Assembly (NCBI GenBank): GCA_003586115.2
Contig: QVOM02000102.1
Span: 2,116,278-2,180,277, forward strand
Reading direction: 5' to 3'
DNA from: Salvator merianae
Taxonomy: Eukaryota > Chordata > Lepidosauria > Squamata > Teiidae
Length of the DNA: 64,000 nt
The notes beneath the pieces are model-generated. The model was not told the origin of the DNA, ran no database searches, and saw only the letters and a program-made list of their open reading frames with translations. Shown piece after piece: positions 34,910 to 46,270 of the stretch. A program made the position numbers and the translations under genes. Positions within the stretch are counted from its first letter, which is position 1; every line of letters starts with the position of its first letter.

Positions 34910-37900
34910 TTTTTTTTTTAAGCCAATGAAATAATGTTAAATATGTTCTTTAACTAATGATTATGAACTTGTGTTTGGATTAGTTTTAATTACTTTTCCT
35001 TAAGCTGTCATACTCATAGGATTATGTGAAAGAGCCATCCTCAACTTCATGATCTGCACATTTAGGCACTTACACAGCTTTTTGCTCAAACCTGTGTGTC
35101 AATAATTCTAAAATAGCGATGTGTGTTTTAATCTTCGTTTAAGACTGCAGTTACATACAAATATTCCTTAGTGCTTTTAAGTGGATTTTGCATGTCATGA
35201 ATGTTCACATTCATCCCTGTGAGCTTGCTTAAGTTTTCACTTCTCACATTTTTTCTGCAGCTATTTCATGCTGCTATTTCCTGCAGGAATGAAATCTGAT
35301 GGGCTGTCTTTGTCAGTTACTGCCTTTATTTATTTTCTGTTTTTATTTGCCCTTGCACCTACACAAAAGCTATCTTTTAAAACTGGAACGGGAAGGATTT
35401 GTACTGTGCTGGTCAGGAAGAAGAGAGAGAGAGAGATGAGAGGCAGGGGAATCTACTACAGCACCTTTGCCCATGAGAGGGAGGCTGCTCTGCTCTGTGT
35501 TGTACTGGAAGAAGGACTGACTGAGTCAAACAAAAAAGAGATGGATAGAGGGATTTAACCCTTTAATTGCATAGTTTACCACTCTCAAGGAAAGTAAGGA
35601 AAGGCAGTATTTAGATTTTAAAAAAACCCTATGATAAAACACATACGTGATTAAAACAACAACAACAAAACAGCAATCCATTCAGAGTTATCTTGTTGGT
35701 TTTTCTCATAGAAGTCAGTTAATTCTGAAGGCAGGTATTTCCCAAAGTTACAATATGCCACGTCAAATATAATCAGGTGCTGTGAGCATTTTATTATCAT
35801 ACACCAATGATGGTTTTAAATGTTTTAATTAATTAATTAATCAATTAATTAATTAAATTTAATTAATATATGGTAGACCACAACAATAAAAATATGAAAA
35901 CCAAAAAGCAGTATAAAACATTCAATAAAATATAACCATCCCACCTTCCCTGGCAGGGTCTGATCTATAGTTTTTTTGCTTTGGGTTTATTTAGTTCTTG
36001 TATACTGTCTTGGTTTGTCTTTAAGAAAAGCAATTAATAAATAAATATTAAACACAGCCTTTAATTGCTTGGATGCATGTTTACAGGCATAAAGCTTGAC
36101 TTAAAACAATGAGGTAGTGAGGGAGGGAAATACAAAAACACTATGTTCATTTAAAGTGTCTGCAATACCTGAATTGGATAAAGTGTTACATGAAAATTAG
36201 CATACCCATTTCTAATGCTTATGTCTGCCTCCAGAGTAGTCTAGTTGAGTAATGAGTGTGAAGGAGTCATCAGGGGGCTTTTAATAAGCTCCAAAGCAGG
36301 GAACGATATATTACTGAATCTGTTTGTTAACGTTAGAGATTGTCACCCATAATGTTATTTACTAAGTATTTTATTTTTACCTAAATTGTAAAATGTGATA
36401 TTATGTGCACACTTCTTCACCAATACTAATTTCTATCTATATTAAAATAATTCCTGATCTATCAGTTTTTTCTCTTTGTGTTCTTCACTTTAGAAATGTA
36501 ACATCCTCAAGTAATTTATGCAAACAAATGTAATTAAACAGGATATTGGCAAACTTTCACATTCCTTATTTGCATGTATTTATTAAAATCATATGGTGTT
36601 TTTACTGCTTTATTAGTTATTTGAAACCTCCTGAACGGCAAATCTATGAATGATATCAGTCTTTTGATTATGTGCCCATTCTGATCAGATTGCATGTATA
36701 GGGAAATATTTAAGTTAAACTTCTTGTTATATGTGGCGAGGAAGGTTGTTGCGAGCAGTGCATTGGAAATACTAGTTTTAATGGGGAAGATAGTTTACCT
36801 AGGCAACTAAATCCAAAATGAGATCCTTATGCCATGGCTTTAAAAATGGTAAATTGACACAGTACTCCATTAAAAATATTGATTTAATAACATTAAAAAC
36901 AAACAAGCAAACAAACAACAAATCTCCAGACAAAAATTTGGCCAAATCAGAACAAATGTTTATTAAAAATGGTAAGAAAAAATCTTTAAAAGGCACAGAA
37001 AAGTCACCAAAATGACAGTGCTTGACAGTAATCACCTGATCAGGAGAGCTGTCCAGGAAACTGAATAACAGGCAGTTCCTATATATATAAATTAGTGGTC
37101 TCACTCCTTGCAACATACTGTGCATGCTCAAGGGTTAAACCTCTGTATGGTGGCTTTTAATGAATGGGGAGGCCAGATTAGGTCAATTTTGACAGGTTGC
37201 TGTGGAAAGGAGTGGATAGAAGGGGAAAGAAGGAAGAAACTATCTTAAATATTTCCTAACCTAAGAAAAGGAGACCCTAGTTTGACCAGGAACAGCCAAT
37301 TCTCATCCTCACAGGTGAAGGGGGCTTGGGATCATAGGTTTGCAGCTGGTGAGGAACTCTGAAGTCCAGTAGAATTCCCAGACAGAGTTGGCAAGGTCAG
37401 CCAAGCATAACTCTGTATCAGTAGAGTAGGAAAGAGTTGTCACTGGCTCTGTGCCTTAGCCAAGGCACAGATTGGAGTCCAGATGAGCAGAACTGCTTTG
37501 GTCTGAAGCAGCAAGATGGAAGGCAAGTGAAGCAGAGATTCTTCTTGTGGCTGTGCAGAAACAGTAGTTTGAAACTGACAGCAATAAATCTTGGAGATGA
37601 TAAGTGATGATGTATTGTACTGGGCTGTTCAGGTTACATTTTATGCACATCTAGATCTAGGTTCCCTAGATGTCCCTAATCCTAGGTACTGCCAAGGGAG
37701 GGGACTCAAGGGTTATGTTAATAGGAATCAATGTGCAAGCTCCAGTGGGGAAAATGTAAAAGGGAGGGGGTAAGTGATGTAATGCTTGTGTCACAATTGT
37801 CAATATTTGGTGCTTCCTTCCTCCTTGGTGAATGTGCCCAGTTGGAGGGACACAGCTCTGGATGGTATTGATGGACTTAAATGGGTGACGTTTACCTCAA

Positions 37901-37990
37901 ACAAAAGCCACACTCTGGTTGGAACAAGTTTCCAGCCAGATTTCAATGCTGCTGCTTTGCATCTTTAATTAGTATCTTCCAGATTTATAT
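34910..37990. other. unassigned AT-rich sequence
   Basis: It includes a TTAA-rich low-complexity run at 35825-35868 and a possible LINE tail at 35970-36050 (TTGTATACTGTCTTGG..AATTAATAAATAAAT). The remainder, especially 36100-36800, appears single-copy within this window. Confidence 0.5.
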
Positions 37991-38159
37991 CCAAGGCTGT
38001 TAAGAATAGACTAGTCTGGGATGCCAAATAGCTCTTAATGTTATATTTTTCTTAAAACTCTGCCCAATAACATATCAGCTTCCATCAAGTCATTTGAGTA
38101 GATTACCTCCTAAGAATAGGCTTCCTCTCTGCTTCAGTCCTGCTTATGCAGATGTCTCT

Positions 38160-38167
38160 GTACTAAG
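38160..38167. repeat. target-site duplication, left copy (GTACTAAG)
   Basis: Identical to 46773-46780, flanking the 8605-bp hAT element. Confidence 0.95.
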
Positions 38168-38191
38168 TAGGGGTGTGCACGAAGTTTCGAG

Positions 38192-38220
38192 GCAACGAAA
38201 TTTCGTACGAATTTCGTTGC
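38192..38220. repeat. subterminal palindrome in the left end of the hAT
   Basis: GCAACGAAATTTCG..GAATTTCGTTGC: near-perfect arms about 25 bp inside the terminus. The equivalent position of the 1122-bp derivative has a 15-bp perfect version of the same sequence. Confidence 0.75.
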
Positions 38221-39165
38221 TTCGCGACTTTCGCATCAAATGCGAAGTGGCACCTCTACTACGAATGCGAATGGCGAAAGTCCCGTCCATTTTCGTAAAT
38301 TTTCGGGACCTTCGCCACTCGCCGCGAACGGCCGTTTTCATCTTTTTTTTCCCGCAGCGAAAACTACGAAGCTACGAAGCGCGGTGGCTTCGCAGTCTAC
38401 AGACTCTGCCTCTAGGGGTTGGAAATTGTAATGCATCACCGTAGGAAAGACTTAGACGACGGGGCTTTTTTTAACTCTTTGCCTGCCTCGCATCGGATCG
38501 CATCGCATGAGGATGAGAAAGTCAGATGGCTAGGGCGTTAATAAAATTTGTTTGATGGTGGTATAGTTATACTTTTTGGAACGTAGTGCAAGACGACGAT
38601 GCGTCATTTCGCTGCTTTTCTCAGTTATTTCATCCTGCGGCTGCCTCCAAATCTTCTAAATTACTCGCTTAGCTGAAGGCAACTGCTTTGACCGTCACTG
38701 ACTGAACCCGCCCACCTCGTACAATGAGTAGGATTAGGCGAGGCACTTGTGGAAAAAAAATTAACCGAGGTTACTACGAAGTCGAGAGGCAACGAATGAT
38801 CCGTGGAAATCAAAATGTTGCTGCTGCTGGCTGGCTGCTAAAGGAAGAAAAGGGAAAGGAGCGAGCTTCAGCGCGAGAGACCGTGAGAGCCGTCTAACGG
38901 GGATCATATGAGGTAACTTACTACTAGCTTTGAGAGCCAGTGAAAGGTGTTTTTTTTTTTTGGAAAGCTTTTTGAAAGTGCCTGCCCAGGCAGGGCATAC
39001 CCACTGATAAGAGGGCATGTTGGGCAAGGAGGTCAGAAGACCCCAGCTGCCGTGGAGAGGGCGAATCACTAGTGTGATCCTAGGCAGCCAATCCCAGAGC
39101 AGGTTTCACAGGCCAATAAAACTTCAGTGGGCGGGATCTATTTAATGGTCACCTCATAGGGAAAA

Positions 39166-41507
39166 ATGGCAAGCCGTTATTTGTACTGGCAGCCAGAATA
39201 GATCCAGGCCCTGCTGGAGGCGCTGCTAGCAGCCAATGGGCCGCGAGAGCGTCTGATGACCTGCACCTGCAGGCAAAATTGAAGCCTCTTCTTAGAGGCA
39301 TCGAGAAGTCTGCAGGTGCGGGGATTCAGGCGCTCCGTGGCACAATGCTGTCTAAAATTCAAGGGGCTCAGGGCCGCTTTCTACGGAGCCCTGGAGGCCC
39401 ATGATGGCTCTCCCCCGCGCCAGAAGAGGCCACCTCACTACCCCCTCCTCCGACAGCTCTGGGTGGTTGCTGGGAAACCACACTGGAGACATCGCCACAA
39501 GGCCAGTTCAGGTACGTTGTTCCTTCTTGTCATTGAAACGCCCCCCTACTGCCCCCTAAAATAAATATGGATTGCCAGATGTGGCCTGACCGCTTGTGCG
39601 CATCTGCCACTCTCTTGGCAGTTGGGGCAATGATATAATAAGTGTTATTGTTAGCTGCTTGCACTCTTGATTTCAGTGGGAAGGAACTGCTGATTTGTTT
39701 GACTGGGACCTTATGCGGGGGGGGGGAAGGTACAGAACCATAATGCTGGCTGTAATACATGATGGTCTCACATTAAACATGAACTCCTTATTTCTGCCAC
39801 ATACATGGCTGGATGGCATCAAGTACGGTGGGTGGGTAACGCTTTCTTATGCAGTTGGCCCAACTGACAACCTCTGAACAGTGTGACATTATTGCTTTCC
39901 AGCCGGAGCACGTTCTCCTGAGGAGCAAGAGGAGGAGGAGGAGCAGCCAGCTGCAGAGCCAGCAGAAGGTACGTTGGTGTTGCCCTTTGGAAGGGATGCT
40001 GTGGGGACACTACTAAGAATGAGGGAATAGCAGGGAACAGGTGGAGGTTTGTGAACCCAGACAAAAATGGGAATTGTCAGGCCGTCAGGTGTTCAACTTC
40101 ATTGTGGTTCTTTCCTCTATCCTTCCCCTGAGCAGAACCACCCGCAGTGCTGGAAGGAGCCCCAGCCCCAACACACACTGACCCACCAGGCATCCTTCTG
40201 CAGGAGGATCCTGCGATGGAGGGCAGCAGCAGGGGCGTTCACTGTAACTTTGCTTGCAGGGGGGCTACATGAAGCAGGATACAGCTAGCTTCCTTGGCGG
40301 GCGGGCGGGCGGGCTGCAAGCCTGTCCGAAATGGGGAAGTGGGCCTGATTCATTGATCCATTCCATCAGTTCCCTCCCTGCCCTACCCAGCTGCCAATGC
40401 TGATCAGGGCAGAAGGTGCACTTCCAGTGACACTCATCTTGCTGTTGAATTGAAATGTTGTTATATTCCTTTCCTCTCTCCTTCTTCCCAGCTGTAGCAC
40501 TTAGTGTGCCTGGAGCGGCATCCCCCCCCCACACACAGGAAAGCAGTGAGTATTGCACCGGCCCTTATTCCCCAGCCGTTTCTGCCCACCCTGCATCACT
40601 GCCATTAGGGGACTGGTGTTACTGGCAGCAGATCCCTCTTGCACCAATCCCCATTGCATCCTGTTGGCTGCTGAGCCACCTGTTCTGCTCTCACTTTACA
40701 GGATGCCCAGCAGGAGGCCCATCCTCAGAGGGCTCAGCCCCCTCCACAAGTGCCCTGCAGATCAGCACAGAGGAGGAGGAGCAACAACCCCGCCCTCGCT
40801 GTTGCAATGCGGCCACCCAGACTGTCCAGCTGGAGCATGGGACCCAGACCACCTGCCTCGAGGAGGTCCTGGAGTCCCATGCTCGGATGCAGAGGGCAAT
40901 GGCCACGCACCGTGAGTATCCCTGGTTTTTTTGCTGTTCACACATTGGTGTTGCTGTGCAGGGCGAAGCGCGCCCTTGCCTCCTTTGCGTGACTGGGGAT
41001 GTGTGGAGCATCTGGGCAGATGTGTATCGGTCCTAATTTCCTCCTCTTATGTTTCCACAGACCAGCAGTGCAACGCGAGGGCTTCTGTGGTGGAAAGGGG
41101 AATGCAGGTTCTGCAGGGGCAGGTGGAGGCTATGGATGCCCGCCTAAACATGATAGGCAATGCGGTGCTGGAGCTGAGGGATGCTCTCCGGGGGCAGGCT
41201 CCCCCGGAGAGGCCCGCAAGGTGAGTGAGGGCCTATGGCCAGAGGCAGTAGTACCGCGTTGGTAGGGAAGACAGCGGGATAGGGTTCAGCAGGGCAAACA
41301 GCTGCAGCAAGTTCCTGGAATGGGCAGCATGCGTGGCGAGTCATTATCTTCCAGGGCCCTCGAGGGGTTGGAGGAGCCATTCATCCTATGCTCCTCTGCC
41401 AGCAGCTACTGCTGGAATTCAATTTGACTGTTTTGCCCTTTCCCTCAAATTTCCTGGGAAACCTGCACGATGCCTGATCAGCAATTTTTTCCCCCTGCAG
41501 GTTCTGA
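39166..41507 (+). pseudogene. second gene of the hAT: spliced Myb/SANT-like + coiled-coil protein, with two in-frame stops
   Basis: I infer seven exons: 39166-39511, 39903-39968, 40136-40243, 40492-40545, 40702-40911, 41061-41220 and 41501-41507. Internal introns have GT/AG ends. Donors are strong (GTACGT, GTGAGT) except the weaker GTAACT after 40243. Junctions keep the same phase up to the last, and total coding length is 951 nt (317 codons). Exon 1 reads YWQPE, a stop, IQALLEAL, and later GFRRSVAQCCLKFKGLRAAF and RPPHYPLLRQLW. This resembles a trihelix Myb/SANT-like domain (helix-1 Trp, QC..KFK..L helix 3). Exons 2-5 are acidic and proline-rich. Exons 5-6 (CLEEVLESHARMQRAM, QVLQGQVEAMDARLNMIG) predict a coiled coil. 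TAG at 39199-39201 (codon 12) and TGA at 39280-39282 (codon 39) interrupt the Myb-like part. The first-exon start is uncertain; if translation began further in, only the stops would be avoided, not the loss of helix 1. Family known role: DNA binding; role in this element is inferred. Confidence 0.6.
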
Positions 41508-41669
41508 AGTCCTGCCTGGCCTGCCTGCATTGCTGCCGCACATGTAAATAGTTTTCTGTATTTGATAAGGTTTTGTTTTACTAATGTTTAAAATACTGCT
41601 GTTCAGTGCCCCACCTATCCCTATCCCTAACCCTTTGTACATATACCCCACCTGACCATCCCTGAGTCC

Positions 41670-41675
41670 AATAAA
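41670..41675 (+). terminator. polyadenylation signal AATAAA of the Myb-like gene
   Basis: AATAAA lies 163 bp after the inferred stop at 41505-41507, and TTGTTTTG-type T/G-rich sequence follows it. Confidence 0.6.
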
Positions 41676-42362
41676 ATTGTTTTGCTTACTTAATCCAGAT
41701 TCTGTGTACCTGATTCCTTTGGAAAGTCTGGGTGGGAAGTGTAAAATTTAAGTGCATGCATTCCGTTTCAAAATCGTACTCTATTTCGGGTAGGTTTCCG
41801 CTTCCTCTAGGTTGCCCCTTACCAGACCATGGCAGAACTAAATAGGAAATGTGTGGCCTGGTACAAGCTCCAGTTGGGCAGGAGACAACCTAGAATAAGA
41901 GGATGCTGCTGTAGATTACAGCGGCCAGTAGAAGGTTATGTATTGTAACACATGGTGATGGTGAACTCACAAACTCCCAAGAATAGACGTTCTTCCAGCT
42001 TAAATATAACTCTTACAAGCTGTTGAAGAGTTTGCCAACGGAATTTTTTGCACATGCCAGTTCAGTTAAACTCCAAAAGAGATATGAGCTGTACCCAAGT
42101 AAAAGAGGGCACGGCTTTGTTTGTACATGTGATGGGTTGGACTAGATAGCCTCATGGTGTCCCCGGGGTCTCAAATACCCCTCTGCTCAGGTAGGGCTGG
42201 CTGGGAGGGACTTTTTCATATTGAGGTGATGGTGTGTGTTCTCCACCTCGGACAAGGCCTCAGACTGGCCTTGGGCGCAGACCCTGATGGGTTCTGCTGG
42301 CCCAGGGACACAGAGCGTAACCTGTACCTAGTACCCATGTCATCATTGGCCTGGCGTCCTTG

Positions 42363-42389
42363 GTGTGTGTGTGTGTGTGTGTGTGTGTG
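42363..42389. repeat. (GT)n microsatellite inside the hAT
   Basis: About 13 GT units. Confidence 0.95.
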
Positions 42390-42424
42390 CTTGAGTTTGC
42401 GTCACGGTGCGTGTGTGTCTGCAT

Positions 42425-42466
42425 GCATACGTGCCTGAGCGTGACGCATACGTGCCTGAGCGTGAC
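42425..42466. repeat. 21-bp tandem duplication inside the hAT
   Basis: Two exact copies of a 21-bp unit (42425-42445, 42446-42466) that starts GCATACGTGCC and ends GAGCGTGAC. Confidence 0.9.
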
Positions 42467-42753
42467 ACAGACACGGAGAAAGAGATTGCTCCGACAAACT
42501 GAAATATAGACAGTTAGAAAGCAAATGCCTTTTTTACCCCTTAATAAAGTCCCTACTCAGCTTCCCCTACTATTCAATACACTGTGTTTCTGCCCCTTAC
42601 TTTGTGGCTCTCCTTATCTACAGTTTCCTGCTGGTTTGGTGCTTAATTATTCTTCTGGTCCTGTTGGGGGTTATTGGGCCACCTAGTTCTTCTCATTTTT
42701 GTCCCGGCTGCCTATGGTGCTGCAGTGTTGGGATGGAGTGATCCATGGTCTGG

Positions 42754-45318
42754 TCACTCATCCCCCAAAGGCAGCTCGGGAAAACCCAGCAGGGGCAGGT
42801 TGGCCTTTAGGAAGACGAGCTGCTGCACAAGTTCGCCGCCCGTGCGAGAGCGATGAGATGTCAACACATCACCAGCCATGGAGAACACCCTCTCGCTCTG
42901 CACGGATGTCGGTGGAGCTGACAGGTACCTCCAGGCAACAGCTTCCAAATCCGGCCAGATTTGGCGATGCTTCGCCCAAAACTCGGATGGCACCGTGTCC
43001 ACGTCTGCCGCTTCCCCTGAAAGATACTGCAGAACGGACTGCTCAGCACTATCAACGGAAGCTGGCCTCTGCCGTCTCGTGGGAAGGTCAGTGAGTCCCA
43101 AAATGTCAGGCTCTGTGTCGTCTGGGCACTCATCATGACCTGCCTGTGAAACCACGCTGCTGGGCTGACCGCTACCACTAGGACCAGGGGAACTTCCGCC
43201 ACTGGAAGCGGGGGACGCACTGCTAGCAGGCGCTCCTCCACTGTGCCCTGCCTGGCCCCCCAATCTCTCTGTTTGGACTCTCCTCACTGCCTGGACCAGG
43301 CGATCTCTCCACCGAGGGAGCTGATCCTCTGGGACAGCTGCCTCCCGAACCCTTGGGTCCAGAAGGCTGGCCAAAATGGAGGCAGGCTTCTGTCGCAAGG
43401 GCTCAATCAGCCTCCTCTCAACCCCAGCCTGCAGCCGACTCGCCAAGGCCCGTCCAGCCTCAGTGTTCAGCTGCGGCCGAAGCCCAGCAAGGCGTTTGCC
43501 CAAGGCAATCGCACCTGTCAGCGCATCGCTCAGCATTGCTGTCTCAGAACTCATTTTCCTTGTCAGCTGATCGAAGAACCGGAGAACCTTGACAGCATCC
43601 GTGATGGTGCGCCAGTCCTCCGGGGAGAGACTGCACTCCTCCACGTTATGCCTCATCGCGAGCGTGTGAAGGGCGGGCTCCTGCTCTAGAAGGCGCTGGA
43701 GCAGGAGGTAGGTGGAGTTCCACCGGGTGGGAACATCAGTGGGGATCTGATGTTCCGGCAGTTGCCGCTCCCTCTGTGCCTCTCTGAGCAGCCTCTGCAT
43801 GCTAACACTCCTGTGTATATGGGAAGCCATCCTGCGGCACTTCTCCACAAGGGCTCCCATAGATGCGGTGGCGGAAGCTGCAGCGGGGCCCACACTCCTG
43901 GACCCAGGCCCAGGGAGTCCAAGAGCGTCCCTCACGACCAGATGGAGAGTGTGAGACATACAGGTGACGCTCACAAACCCCGCCAGGCCGGCTGCCTTAA
44001 CTATGTTCCTACCATTGTCCGTGACCATGAAGCCACAGCAAAGGGTCGGTTCATGGCTCAACCAACCGTTCACCTGACGCTCCATGGCCTCAGACAGGTG
44101 TTCGGCAGTGTGGCTCGTGTCAAACTCCTCCACATGCAGCAAGGCCCAAAGGGGCTTAACTGCCTGTGAGGGAGCTTGAGAAGGCGCAGCAGCACTGGCC
44201 GAAACACCACCCTCTCTTTCCTCCCCCCACCAATGCGCAGTGAGGGAGAGGAAGGAGCCATGCATTCCTGTGCCGCTGGTCCACAGATCGGCAGTGAAAT
44301 GCACGACTGGGCAGGGATGGATGGCAGTGCGTGCCATCCTTACCTGCACCGCCTCCCTGCACGCCTCGTACAGGGAGGGCATCACGCTCCTGCTGAACGT
44401 GGTGCGTGAGGGTATTTTGTAGTCTGGGGCGAGCTCCTGGATCACCCGGCGGAAGCCGATGTTCTCCACCACGGCGAGTGGCTGATCATCGAGGGCGATC
44501 ATCTCTGCAATGAGCCGAGTCAAACGAGATCTACCTCGACGATCAGCCCAGGAGCCCCCAGCCTTCCGCAACCACTGCTCGGGTAGCTGTGTCTGCCGGG
44601 TGGCTGACACAGCACTGCTACTCCCAGGCACGCGTGGCCTACTGCTGTCATCAGGGGGCAGAACGGTAGGGTGCCGACTCCTCAGGTGGCTCCACAACGC
44701 AGTGGTGCCAAGACGCCGGATGTTCTGCCCCCTGCTGACCCGTGCCTTGCAGTGCTTGCAGGCAGCGTAGGTTGGAGCATCAGGGCAGAGCTCAAAATGA
44801 CTCCACACTACGCTGCCCTCCGGGCTAACATGACGTGCCCGCTTCGCTGCTGGAGATGGTTCTGCTGCTGCTGGCTCCTCCTGGGGACCAGAACCATCCC
44901 CCCCCCCAGCCCGGGGCCGAGAAGGACCAGGGCGAGGCTCCCGCTCCTCCTCGGTCTCGGGCTGCGAGGTCGCACTGGAACCCGGGACAGGTGGGGGAGG
45001 CCCAGCTGCCATGGCAGCTGGAGCCGTCTCCACCCCCCCCTCTTCCCTTGCTGGAGGAACCTGCAATTCCTCAGCGTGAAGGAGGGAGCTATGCGCCTCT
45101 GCTGAGGAAGACAATCCAGCATCAGGCTCAGGCCCAGCTTCCCGTTGGGGAGAGTCTAGCCTGCGCGCTGCACGGACTGTACGTCTGGTGGCAGGGACTT
45201 GGGGAGTAGGCCCCTCAGATGCCTGCCTGCCACGGCCAGCAGCATCAACTCTTCCTTCCCCCCTACGTACTAGGAATCTAGCCATTCCTCTACCTCTATT
45301 GCCCTTCTTCCCAGCCAT
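42754..45318 (-). CDS. hAT-superfamily transposase with BED zinc finger (854 aa), intact
   Basis: The protein cuts and re-inserts the element and probably acts in the nucleus. Residues 1-165 are low-complexity, rich in Pro, Glu, Ala and Arg. Residues 169-217 form a BED finger: VWSHFEL, Cys187-x2-Cys190, then His211-x4-His216. The RNase H-like core follows, with Asp344 in FTADLWTS, Asp434 in FMVTDNGRN, CMSHTLHL at 453-460, and TRWNSTYLLL near 531-540. Glu809 lies in SVQSERVFS, followed by the C-terminal hAT dimerisation region (about 800-845). These are the three acidic residues expected for the DDE-type centre of hAT enzymes. The length is in the normal range for Ac/ZBED-type members. The codon just before the ATG is an in-frame TAG, so translation cannot start earlier without splicing. 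No internal stop or frameshift is seen. It converges on the Myb-like gene. ZBED-type host genes are domesticated relatives, but the terminal repeats show this copy is still inside its transposon. Confidence 0.95.
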   Translation of the reverse strand: MAGKKGNRGRGMARFLVRRGEGRVDAAGRGRQASEGPTPQVPATRRTVRAARRLDSPQREAGPEPDAGLSSSAEAHSSLLHAEELQVPPAREEGGVETAPAAMAAGPPPPVPGSSATSQPETEEEREPRPGPSRPRAGGGDGSGPQEEPAAAEPSPAAKRARHVSPEGSVVWSHFELCPDAPTYAACKHCKARVSRGQNIRRLGTTALWSHLRSRHPTVLPPDDSSRPRVPGSSSAVSATRQTQLPEQWLRKAGGSWADRRGRSRLTRLIAEMIALDDQPLAVVENIGFRRVIQELAPDYKIPSRTTFSRSVMPSLYEACREAVQVRMARTAIHPCPVVHFTADLWTSGTGMHGSFLSLTAHWWGEEREGGVSASAAAPSQAPSQAVKPLWALLHVEEFDTSHTAEHLSEAMERQVNGWLSHEPTLCCGFMVTDNGRNIVKAAGLAGFVSVTCMSHTLHLVVRDALGLPGPGSRSVGPAAASATASMGALVEKCRRMASHIHRSVSMQRLLREAQRERQLPEHQIPTDVPTRWNSTYLLLQRLLEQEPALHTLAMRHNVEECSLSPEDWRTITDAVKVLRFFDQLTRKMSSETAMLSDALTGAIALGKRLAGLRPQLNTEAGRALASRLQAGVERRLIEPLRQKPASILASLLDPRVREAAVPEDQLPRWRDRLVQAVRRVQTERLGGQAGHSGGAPASSASPASSGGSSPGPSGSGQPSSVVSQAGHDECPDDTEPDILGLTDLPTRRQRPASVDSAEQSVLQYLSGEAADVDTVPSEFWAKHRQIWPDLEAVAWRYLSAPPTSVQSERVFSMAGDVLTSHRSRTGGELVQQLVFLKANLPLLGFPELPLGDE

Positions 45319-46270
45319 CTATGTGTTATTATATTACTTTTACAGAGAGCCCTAAGTCCCTATAGCCCTGGCAGGGGTGAGGTGGGGGCTGGAGCCGTGA
45401 AGGCTCCGGGTAGCCTAGGAGAAATTGGTGTGGGGGGTGCCTGTTTATTTGGGATGTGTGTCACCCAGCAGAATGCTATGGCACTGCTGTGAGACACACA
45501 CAAACCTGGGTGAACCGAATTACCCCAGAGAAGCAGCAGGCTTACTTTGGGGGAGCCTTATTAGAATTTATTTGGTGGGTGGGTGGGGATGAAAGCAGCA
45601 ATATTGTCTGTGGGGGCAAGGTTAACTAATACAGAGGGAGGGGTAGATGGTTTTGGGGACCCTGCACTAGCAGCCCTACCTGCCTTGACCTAAGCGTTAG
45701 CCTAGCCTAACCGTAATCCTAACCTAAACCCACTAGAAGTCCCTATTTAGGGGAAGATAAGAACTACTGTGCCTATGTGCACACACACGCCTAACTCTGA
45801 GACCCTGGCACTCACAGTCTGCTGTCCCCTTCCTTTCCCCCCCACTCCGCTATCCCCCCAGCCACAAAGTAATACGAAAGAAAGGGGTGGTGGAGGAAGA
45901 AAATGGATATTACCTGAAGAGCAATAAAAGAAAGATAAGGCAGAAGGGAAGGAAGGGAGGGATGAGAGAGAGAGAACCACCCCACCACGGGAAGCACAGG
46001 GTCGGAAGAGAGAGAGAATGAGAGATCGAATCCCGGCGTCTCGTCTCCTCCTTCAGTCGCACAGCAGGTCAATCAGCTAAGAGTCAGCTAGCTCCAATCG
46101 TCACGGAAATAAGAAAGGCTTAACGGCTCATCGGGAGCCGCTTTTATAAGGTGCTATGGACCCACCCACTTCAATCACAAAAACCTTTTGTTTCCATGGC
46201 AACAGCAGGTAATTGCGAAAATAAACAGAGCGCCAACACCCCAGGTGGGAAAATTTGAAATCGAAGCGCC
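45319..46270 (-). promoter_or_regulatory. likely leader and promoter region of the hAT transposase
   Basis: About 950 bp separate the transposase start from the conserved right end of the element. No reading frame of interest and no clear TATA box. It has a CCTAACC-like degenerate run near 45690-45730 and a purine-rich tract near 45885-46025. The placement of the promoter is inferred from gene orientation alone. Confidence 0.35.

Noticed and set aside
42363..42466. GT run plus 21-bp duplication as a functional recombination site
   Set aside because: Ordinary microsatellite and slippage product in the transposon spacer; nothing supports a function.
42699..45209. Several plus-strand reading frames of 60-150 codons opposite the transposase
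   Set aside because: They lie antisense to a conserved 854-codon gene in GC-rich DNA, where open opposite frames are expected, and show no known motif.
45690..45730. CCTAACC-like run resembling interstitial telomere repeat
   Set aside because: Only a few irregular units, not the vertebrate TTAGGG hexamer in register.
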